From assembly GCA_025351615.1 (NCBI GenBank), contig JANXVP010000034.1, forward strand, positions 1 through 13,203: DNA of 13,203 nt, in the 5' to 3' direction. Of this stretch, positions 7,556 through 13,203 are shown in pieces. Origin of the DNA: Ramlibacter sp. Lineage in GTDB: Bacteria; Pseudomonadota; Gammaproteobacteria; Burkholderiales; Burkholderiaceae_C. The notes beneath the pieces are model-generated. The model did no database searches, was not told where the DNA came from, and worked only from the letters and a program-made list of their open reading frames with translations. Position 1 is the stretch's first letter. Every line of letters begins with the position of its first letter. The position numbers were made by a program, and so were the translations under genes.

Positions 7556-8261
7556 AGTCGCCCTGCAGGCGCGCGGCCTGCACTCCTTCTATGGCGACAG
7601 CCACATCCTGCACGGCGTCGACTTCACGCTCGGCAAGGCCGAGGCCGTGGGCCTGATGGGCCGCAACGGCATGGGCAAGTCCACCCTGCTGAAGTCGCTG
7701 GTGGGCGTCGTGCGACCGCGCAGCGGCGAGGTGTCCGTATTCGGCCGCTCCACCCGTGGCATGACGATCCATGACATCGCCCGCCTGGGCATTGCCTATG
7801 TGCCCGAAGGCCGCGGCATTTTCCCCAACCTGAGCGTGCGGGAGAACCTGACGCTGGCCGCGCGGCCCGGCATCGACGGCCGCCGCGAGTGGCGCTACGA
7901 CCGGGTGCTGGAAACGTTTCCGCGACTGGGCCAGCGGCTGGGCCACGGCGGTCAGCAACTGTCGGGCGGCGAGCAGCAAATGCTGACCATCGGCCGCGCG
8001 CTGATGACCAACCCGCACGTGCTGATCCTGGACGAGGCGACCGAAGGACTGGCGCCGCTGGTGGCGCGCGAGATCTGGCGCATCATCCGGTTGATCCGCG
8101 AATCCGGCATCGCCACGGTGCTGGTTGACAAGAACTGGAAGGCCGTCAGCGATCTCACCGACCGCAATGTCATCCTGGTCAAGGGCCGGGTGGTGTTCGA
8201 AGGCACCGGCGAGCAACTGCGCGCGCAGCCGGGCTTACTGGCCGAGCACCTCGGCGTCTGA
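7548..8261 (+). CDS. LivF-type ABC transporter ATPase
   Basis: A 237-residue cytoplasmic ATPase with Walker A GRNGMGKST (38-46), signature LSGGEQQ (138-144), Walker B VLILDE (158-163) and the LivF-type continuation ATEGLAP. The Q-loop region is YVPEGRGIFPNLSVREN. The switch position reads VDKN (193-196); LivF proteins normally have VEQN rather than a histidine there, so this is a variant of an already degenerate H-loop, with hydrolysis probably carried mainly by the LivG site. It overlaps the LivG gene by eight bases and is followed after 38 bases by the TphC-like gene. It is the last gene of the five-gene importer. Confidence 0.93.
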   Translation: MAEVALQARGLHSFYGDSHILHGVDFTLGKAEAVGLMGRNGMGKSTLLKSLVGVVRPRSGEVSVFGRSTRGMTIHDIARLGIAYVPEGRGIFPNLSVRENLTLAARPGIDGRREWRYDRVLETFPRLGQRLGHGGQQLSGGEQQMLTIGRALMTNPHVLILDEATEGLAPLVAREIWRIIRLIRESGIATVLVDKNWKAVSDLTDRNVILVKGRVVFEGTGEQLRAQPGLLAEHLGV

Positions 8262-8299
8262 ACAACATGAATTCACAGACCTCAACGGAAAAATCACCC

Positions 8300-9268
8300 A
8301 TGAAACCAAGCTTCACAAGACGCACCGCCCTGATGCTGGCGGCCGCGCTGGCGGCCACCGGTGTCGTCGCCATCGCCCAACCCGCCACGCCGGTCAAGTT
8401 CATCGTCCCGTTCCCGGCCGGCGGCACCGCCGACGTGCTGCCACGCATCGTCGCGGAGAAGCTGCGCACGGCCTACCCAGCCGGCGTGCTGGTGGAAAAC
8501 AAGACCGGCGCCGGCGGCAACATCGGTGCCGATTTCGTGGCCCGCGCCGATGCCGACGGAACCACCTTCCTGGTGTCACCGCCGGGCCCGGTCGCGATCA
8601 ACCACCACCTCTACAAGACGCTGGCGTTCGACCCCACCAAATGGGTGCCGGTGACGGTGCTGGCCACCGTGCCCAACGTCCTGGCGGTAAGCAACAAGCT
8701 GCCGGTGAAGAACGTGGCCGAATTCGTCGCCTACCTCAAGGCGAACCCGGACAAGGTGAGCTACGCCTCGCAGGGCAACGGCTCCACCTCGCACCTGACG
8801 GCCAGCCTGTTCATGCAGGTGACCGGAACCAAGATGATCCACATTCCCTACAAGGGCACGGCGCCAGCGCTGGTGGACCTGGTCGGCGGCAACGTCGGCG
8901 TGTTCTTCGACAACATCAGTTCGTCGGCGCAGTTCCACACCGGCAACAAGCTACGCATCCTGGCCGTGGCGGATGACCAGCGCTCGCCGGCACTGCCGCA
9001 GGTTCCGACGCTGATCGAGTCCAAGGTGCCGATGGAAGCTGTCACCTTCTTTTCTATCGTCGCGCCGCCCGGCACGCCGGCCGCCGCCGTGGGCGCGATG
9101 CAGAAAACCGTGGCCACCGCCCTGGCCCTGCCCGACGTGAAGCAGAAATTCATCGAACAGGGTGCCGAGCCGCGCGGCTGGTCGCCCGAGCAGACCGGCG
9201 CCTTCATCAAGCGAGAGTCGGACAAATGGAACAAGGTCATCAAGAGCGCCAACGTGACGCTGGAGTGA
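8300..9268 (+). CDS. tphC: TphC-like Bug/TctC-family periplasmic binding protein
   Basis: A 322-residue Bug-family receptor of the tripartite tricarboxylate transporter type. A signal peptide covers about residues 1-26 (TRR, then a hydrophobic core, AIA cleavage site). The mature start has the family loop [10 protein letters not shown] (37-46), followed by [16 protein letters not shown] and [10 protein letters not shown]. The start at 8300 places the signal peptide correctly and has GGAAA about nine bases upstream; the in-frame ATG at 8267 would add 11 polar residues. It lies two bases before the terephthalate dioxygenase gene, exactly where tphC sits in Comamonas, whose product binds terephthalate for uptake. 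No TctA/TctB membrane genes are nearby. The symbol rests on position and family rather than on ligand residues. Confidence 0.8.
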   Translation: MKPSFTRRTALMLAAALAATGVVAIAQPATPVKFIVPFPAGGTADVLPRIVAEKLRTAYPAGVLVENKTGAGGNIGADFVARADADGTTFLVSPPGPVAINHHLYKTLAFDPTKWVPVTVLATVPNVLAVSNKLPVKNVAEFVAYLKANPDKVSYASQGNGSTSHLTASLFMQVTGTKMIHIPYKGTAPALVDLVGGNVGVFFDNISSSAQFHTGNKLRILAVADDQRSPALPQVPTLIESKVPMEAVTFFSIVAPPGTPAAAVGAMQKTVATALALPDVKQKFIEQGAEPRGWSPEQTGAFIKRESDKWNKVIKSANVTLE

Positions 9269-9270
9269 AC

Positions 9271-10512
9271 ATGCAGCAACAAACCATTCATTGGGCCAGC
9301 CCCGGCCTGACGCGCATCCCCTACGACGTCTACAGCGACGTGCCGCTGGCCGCGAAGGAGCAGGACCGCATCTTCCGCGGCGAGACCTGGAACTTCCTCT
9401 GCCTGGAGGCGGAGCTGGCAGGAGGCGGCGCTTACCGCACAACCTTCGCCGGCGAGACGCCGGTGGTGGTGGTCAAGGACGACGACGGCGAGATCTACGC
9501 TTTCGAGAACCGCTGCGCGCACCGCGGCGCGCTGATCGCGCTGGAGAAGTCCGGCAAGACCGAAGGCGGCTTCCAGTGCGTATATCACGCGTGGAGCTAC
9601 AACCGCCAGGGCGATTTGACGGGGGTCGCGTTCGAGGCCGGCGTCAAGGGCCAGGGCGGCATGGGCAAGAGCTTCTGCAAGGAAGACCACGGCCCGCGCA
9701 AGCTGCGGGTCGCCGTCTACTGCGGCCTGGTGTTCGGCAGCTTCAGCGAGGACGTGCCCAGCATCGAAGAGTACCTGGGCGACGAGATCTGCGCCCGCAT
9801 CAAGCGCGTGCTGCACAAGCCGGTCGAGGTGATCGGCCGGTTCACCCAGGCGCTGCCGAACAACTGGAAGCTGTACGTGGAGAACGTCAAGGACAGCTAC
9901 CACGCCAGCCTGCTGCACCTGTTCTTCACCACCTTCGAGCTCAATCGGCTGTCGCAGAAGGGCGGCCTGATCGTCGACGAGTCGGGCGGCCACCATGTGA
10001 GCTACTCGATGGTGGACACCAAGGGAGCCGCCACCAGCGATGCCTCGTACAAGGAACAGGGCCTGCGCTCCGACAACAACCGCTACCGGCTCAAGGACCA
10101 GACCGTGCTCTCGGGTTTCACCGAATACGACGACGGCGTCTCGGTGCAGATCCTGTCGGTGTTCCCCGGCTTCGTGCTGCAGCAGATCCAGAACTGCCTG
10201 GCCGTGCGCCAGGTGCTGCCCAAGGGCACGGAGCGCACCGAGCTGAACTGGACCTACATCGGCTACACCGACGACACGCCCGAGCAGCGCAAGGTGCGCC
10301 TGAAGCAGTTGAACCTGGTGGGGCCGGCCGGCTTCATCTCGATGGAGGACGGCGCCGTCGGCGGCTTCGTGCAGCGCGGCATCGCCGGCGCGCGCGGCAT
10401 GGAAGCGGTGGTGGAGATGGGTGGCGAAGGCGCCGCGTCCAGCGAAGGTCGGGCTACCGAAGCATCGGTGCGTGGCTTCTGGAAAGCCTACCGGCACCAC
10501 ATGGGCGAATGA
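9271..10512 (+). CDS. tphA2: Terephthalate 1,2-dioxygenase, oxygenase alpha subunit
   Basis: A 413-residue Rieske non-haem iron oxygenase that adds O2 to terephthalate to give the cis-dihydrodiol dicarboxylate (DCD). Rieske ligands are Cys82, His84, Cys103 and His106 (RCAHRG...CVYHAW). The catalytic iron is held by His211, His216 and Asp360, with bridging Asp208 ([12 protein letters not shown]). It matches the remembered Comamonas E6 TphA2 along nearly its whole length. The two arginines reported to contact terephthalate there (R309, R390) are R313 and R394 here. GGAG five bases before the ATG at 9271 fixes the start; the site lies inside the end of the preceding gene. The partners (beta subunit, reductase) and the next enzyme follow in the same order as in Comamonas. 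Confidence 0.95.
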   Translation: MQQQTIHWASPGLTRIPYDVYSDVPLAAKEQDRIFRGETWNFLCLEAELAGGGAYRTTFAGETPVVVVKDDDGEIYAFENRCAHRGALIALEKSGKTEGGFQCVYHAWSYNRQGDLTGVAFEAGVKGQGGMGKSFCKEDHGPRKLRVAVYCGLVFGSFSEDVPSIEEYLGDEICARIKRVLHKPVEVIGRFTQALPNNWKLYVENVKDSYHASLLHLFFTTFELNRLSQKGGLIVDESGGHHVSYSMVDTKGAATSDASYKEQGLRSDNNRYRLKDQTVLSGFTEYDDGVSVQILSVFPGFVLQQIQNCLAVRQVLPKGTERTELNWTYIGYTDDTPEQRKVRLKQLNLVGPAGFISMEDGAVGGFVQRGIAGARGMEAVVEMGGEGAASSEGRATEASVRGFWKAYRHHMGE

Positions 10513-10522
10513 GGAAAGCAAC

Positions 10523-10987
10523 ATGATCAACCTGCTGCAATTGTTGGCCTTCAACGCCGGATACGCCCGCGCCATCGACAGCGATGCGCTGGAAGACTGG
10601 CCCGCCTTCTTCACCGACGACTGCCTGTACCGCATCACCCACGTGGAGAATGAGCGCGACGGCCTGCCCGCCGGCATCGTCTATGCCGACTCGCGCGCGA
10701 TGCTGGAGGACCGCATCGCCGCCCTGCGCCAGGCCAACATCTACGAGCGCCAGCGCTACCGGCACCTGCTCGGCATCCCGCTGATCGACGAGGCGAGCAA
10801 CGACGGCGCCACAGCCCGCACGCCGTTCATCGTGGCGCGGATCATGGCCACCGGCGAATCGATGCTGTTCGCCACCGGCGAGTACAAGGACCGCTTCGTC
10901 ATCGAAGGCGGCAGGCTGCTGCTGGCCGAACGGGTCGCCATCTGCGACAGCACGGTGACCGACACGCTGATGGCGCTGCCGCTGTGA
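10523..10987 (+). CDS. tphA3: Terephthalate 1,2-dioxygenase, oxygenase beta subunit
   Basis: A 154-residue ring-hydroxylating dioxygenase small subunit (SnoaL-like cone fold), which supports the alpha-subunit assembly structurally and has no cofactor. It has the family feature W..FF..DC.YRI near residues 25-38, the run [11 protein letters not shown] in the middle, and ends [14 protein letters not shown], as the remembered Comamonas TphA3 does; the length is also the same. GAGGAAA five bases upstream supports the start at 10523. It begins ten bases after the alpha subunit and stops seven bases before the PdxA-like dehydrogenase. No defect is visible. Confidence 0.94.
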   Translation: MINLLQLLAFNAGYARAIDSDALEDWPAFFTDDCLYRITHVENERDGLPAGIVYADSRAMLEDRIAALRQANIYERQRYRHLLGIPLIDEASNDGATARTPFIVARIMATGESMLFATGEYKDRFVIEGGRLLLAERVAICDSTVTDTLMALPL

Positions 10988-10994
10988 TAGCGCC

Positions 10995-11930
10995 ATGAGG
11001 AGGATCGCGCTCTCCACCGGCGACCCGAACGGGATCGGCCCCGAGATCGTGCTGCGCGCGCTCGGTGCGCTGCAGGGCGATGACAGGCTGCAGGCCACGG
11101 TGTTCGGGCCGCCCGAGGTGCTGCGACGCACGGCGCAAGCCATCGGGCTGGAGCAACTGCTGTCGAAGCTTGATCTGCGTCCCGTCGGCGAGTTGCCCTC
11201 GGCGGCTGCTGTGCCCGGCGAGGTGAACGCGCAGGCCGGCGCCAGCGCGGTCGCATCCGCCACCGCGGCGATCCTCGCCTGCCAGGCCGGCGAGTTCGAC
11301 GCGGTGGTGGCGGGCCCGCACCACGAGACGGCGATCCACCAGGCCGGCATCCCCTTCAGCGGCTATCCGTCGCTGGTGGCGCGGCTCTGCGGCCAGGACG
11401 AACACAGCGTGTTCCTGCTGCTGGTGGGCGGCGGGCTGCGCATCGTGCACGTGACGCTGCACGAAAGCGTGGCGACGGCGCTCGAGAGGATCACACCGGC
11501 GCTGATCGTGGCGGCGACGCAGGCCGGCGTGCGCGCGTGCGCGATGCTGGGCGTGGAGCAGCCGAAGGTGGCGCTGTTCGGCATCAACCCGCACGCCTCG
11601 GAGGGAGGGCTGTTCGGCCCCGAAGACGAGGAGCGGGTGGTGCCGGCCGCGCTGCAGCTGCACGAACTGGGCATCCCTGTCGACGGCCCGGCCGGCGCCG
11701 ACACGCTGCTGGCCGACCGCCGGCACGACCTCTATGTCGCGATGCTGCACGACCAGGGCCACATCCCGGTCAAGCTGCTCGCCCCCCAGGCGGCCACCGC
11801 CGTTTCCATCGGGGGCAAGGTGTTGCTGGCCAGTACCGGCCACGGCAGCGCGATGGACATCGCCGGCAAGGGCACGGCACGGCCCGACGCGCTGCTGCGC
11901 AGCTTGCGGCTGGTGGCCGGAATTTCCTGA
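10995..11930 (+). CDS. tphB: DCD dehydrogenase (PdxA family), dihydrodiol to protocatechuate
   Basis: A 311-residue member of the PdxA (4-hydroxythreonine-4-phosphate dehydrogenase) family. The opening GDPNGIGPE (9-17) is diagnostic. Likely metal-ligand histidines, by comparison with E. coli PdxA, are His156 (VTLH), His200 (NPHASEGG) and His252 (HDQGH). In tph clusters this family oxidatively decarboxylates the terephthalate dihydrodiol (DCD) to protocatechuate with NAD+. The position between the dioxygenase beta subunit and the reductase argues for TphB rather than vitamin B6 synthesis, as do Comamonas-like stretches such as CPHHETAIH (here GPHHETAIH), FSGYPSL and [11 protein letters not shown]. 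It is separated from tphA3 by seven bases. Confidence 0.93.
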   Translation: MRRIALSTGDPNGIGPEIVLRALGALQGDDRLQATVFGPPEVLRRTAQAIGLEQLLSKLDLRPVGELPSAAAVPGEVNAQAGASAVASATAAILACQAGEFDAVVAGPHHETAIHQAGIPFSGYPSLVARLCGQDEHSVFLLLVGGGLRIVHVTLHESVATALERITPALIVAATQAGVRACAMLGVEQPKVALFGINPHASEGGLFGPEDEERVVPAALQLHELGIPVDGPAGADTLLADRRHDLYVAMLHDQGHIPVKLLAPQAATAVSIGGKVLLASTGHGSAMDIAGKGTARPDALLRSLRLVAGIS

Positions 11931-11957
11931 CTTCTCTTACCCCGGATTCCTTTCTCA

Positions 11958-12956
11958 ATGGCCTACGACATCCGCATTGCCGGCAGCGACCAACGTTTTT
12001 CCTGCGAGCCGGGACAGAACATTCTCGACGCGGGCCTGAAGGCCGGCATCGAGATGCCCTACTCCTGCCGCAAGGGCGTTTGTGGCAACTGCGCCGGCGG
12101 GATTTCCGCTGGCTCGGTGCAGTGCCCGCCGAACGATGTCGCGGCGTCGGGCCAGGTGCTCTATTGCCAATGCCTGCCGCAAGGCGACCTGGAGATCGTT
12201 CCCACCGCCTGGCACCGGTTCGACCCGTCTGCGCGCAAGCAGCTCACTGTCAGGGTGTTCCGCAACACGCTCGTGGCCGACGACGTCAGCCTGCTGCAAC
12301 TGCGGCTGCCGGCCGGCCAGCGCGCGAAATTCAAGGCCGGCCAGTACCTGCAGGTGACGCTGCTCGATGGCAGCAGGCGCTCGTATTCGATGGCCAACCC
12401 ACCGCATGAAAGCGACACGCTGCAGCTGCACATCCGGCACGTGGCGGGCGGCCAGTTCACGCAGATCGTGCCGACGCTCACGTCCGGCGACCTGCTGCAG
12501 GTGGAGCTGCCGTTCGGCAACTTCGAGTTGAAGCAAGAGACGACGGTACCGATGCTGTGCGTCGTCGGAGGGACGGGGTTCGCGCCGGTGAAGTCCCTGC
12601 TGGACGACTTGGTCAGGAAAGGCGTCCAGCGGCCCGTCACGCTGGTCTGGGGCGGCCGAAGCCGGAGCGGCCTGTACCTGATGAGCGCCGTCGAACGCTG
12701 GCAGAAGCTGCTGCCCGGCTTCACCTTCATCGCCGCGGTCGAAGACGCGGCGGACGCGCAGGCGCTAGGCGGATTCCAGGGCCGGGTCGACGACGCCGTG
12801 CGCGCCCGCTGCCCTTCCCTGGCCGGCCACGAGGTCTATTGTTGCGGCGGGCCGGCGATGGTGGCGGCGGTGAAGAAGGCCTGCGTCGACGAAAGCGGGC
12901 TCGACTCTAGGCATTTCTTCAGCGACGTGTTCGTGCCGGGACCGGCCGCGACGTAG
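11958..12956 (+). CDS. tphA1: Terephthalate 1,2-dioxygenase reductase component
   Basis: A 332-residue electron-transfer flavoprotein in three parts. An N-terminal plant-type [2Fe-2S] domain has Cys37, Cys42 and Cys45, with Cys70 the likely fourth ligand (Cys72 is close by). A ferredoxin-reductase FAD domain has RSYS (141-144). A C-terminal NAD domain has GGTGFAP (204-210) and YCCGGP (294-299). It passes electrons from NAD(P)H to the TphA2 Rieske centre. Domain order and length match the remembered Comamonas TphA1, including SYSMANPPHESD and GTGFAP.KS. It starts 27 bases after tphB; no strong Shine-Dalgarno is seen, but the start fits the domain boundary. Confidence 0.93.
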   Translation: MAYDIRIAGSDQRFSCEPGQNILDAGLKAGIEMPYSCRKGVCGNCAGGISAGSVQCPPNDVAASGQVLYCQCLPQGDLEIVPTAWHRFDPSARKQLTVRVFRNTLVADDVSLLQLRLPAGQRAKFKAGQYLQVTLLDGSRRSYSMANPPHESDTLQLHIRHVAGGQFTQIVPTLTSGDLLQVELPFGNFELKQETTVPMLCVVGGTGFAPVKSLLDDLVRKGVQRPVTLVWGGRSRSGLYLMSAVERWQKLLPGFTFIAAVEDAADAQALGGFQGRVDDAVRARCPSLAGHEVYCCGGPAMVAAVKKACVDESGLDSRHFFSDVFVPGPAAT

Positions 12957-12993
12957 CTCGTGCTTACCATGGGGTTTTCACGGAGGCCCGCCA

Positions 12994-13203
12994 ATGATCG
13001 AAAAACATCTCGATATCCCGACGCGCGACGGCGCGATGAACAGCTTCGTCGTCTATCCGGAGGAAAGCGGACCGCATCCGGTGGTGCTGTTTTACATGGA
13101 CGCTCCCGGCAAGCGCGAAGAGCTGCACGACATGGCGCGGCGGCTGGCTTCGGTGGGCTACTACGTGGTGTTGCCGAACCTGTACTACCGGCGCAGCCGC
13201 GAC
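12994..13203 (+). CDS. Dienelactone hydrolase family protein, N-terminal part
   Basis: The first 70 codons of an alpha/beta-hydrolase that runs off the right edge of the window. It begins at an ATG seven bases after CGGAGG. Visible are the early beta strands (HLDIPTRDG, HPVVLFYMDAPG), a helix LHDMARRLASVGYYVVLP and NLYYR, a pattern common in dienelactone hydrolase family proteins. The catalytic Cys/Ser, Asp and His lie beyond the window and cannot be judged. It follows tphA1 by 37 bases on the same strand and may belong to the same transcript. Possible roles are hydrolysis of an aromatic ester that feeds the pathway or of a lactone; nothing here decides between them. Confidence 0.8.
   Translation, partial: MIEKHLDIPTRDGAMNSFVVYPEESGPHPVVLFYMDAPGKREELHDMARRLASVGYYVVLPNLYYRRSRD

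Noticed and set aside
8848..10677. 609-codon open frame on the minus strand across tphC, tphA2 and tphA3
   Set aside because: Antisense shadow of clearly homologous + strand genes in high-GC DNA; its translation is low-complexity His/Gln/Ala/Val-rich and has no recognisable domain.
10995..11930. PdxA for vitamin B6 synthesis
   Set aside because: The family is right, but its place between dioxygenase subunits and reductase and its Comamonas TphB-like stretches favour the dihydrodiol dehydrogenase role.
12957..12993. Terminator after tphA1
   Set aside because: The TTTT here is not preceded by a stem, and a good ribosome site for the next gene follows at once.

Overview
The window is a high-GC stretch whose 15 genes all lie on the + strand, most of them a few bases apart or overlapping. 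Gene content and style point to a betaproteobacterium of the order Burkholderiales, probably Comamonadaceae-like: a Bug/TctC-type binding protein, a terephthalate dioxygenase gene set arranged as in Comamonas, and strong GC bias at third codon positions. No rRNA, tRNA, CRISPR array, insertion sequence or recognisable rho-independent terminator was seen. No stretch longer than about 125 bases lacks a gene.

Layout. (1) 1-125: leader with a perfect 9-bp inverted repeat that resembles an IclR-family aromatic-acid operator. (2) 126-3722: a complete class I cytochrome P450 system (CYP199A-like P450, [2Fe-2S] ferredoxin, FAD ferredoxin reductase) followed by a short-chain dehydrogenase. (3) 3760-8261: a complete branched-chain-amino-acid-type ABC importer (binding protein, two permeases, two ATPases). 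(4) 8300-12956: a terephthalate catabolic set in the order tphC-tphA2-tphA3-tphB-tphA1, with the residues expected of a terephthalate dioxygenase. (5) 12994-end: the first 70 codons of a dienelactone-hydrolase-family gene that runs off the window.

How it may work together (inference). CYP199A enzymes bind benzoates by their carboxylate and oxidise the para substituent; 4-methylbenzoate is a known substrate. Para-substituent oxidation followed by SDR oxidation would lead to terephthalate. The tph enzymes would then convert terephthalate to its cis-dihydrodiol (DCD) and to protocatechuate. The ABC importer and the TphC-like protein would supply the aromatic acids. I read the locus as a possible 'para-alkylbenzoate to terephthalate to protocatechuate' super-operon in which a P450 replaces the TsaMB-type methyl monooxygenase known for p-toluate. 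The individual protein families are well supported; the linked pathway is a hypothesis. No regulator, aldehyde dehydrogenase, TctA/TctB membrane subunits or protocatechuate dioxygenase lies inside the window.
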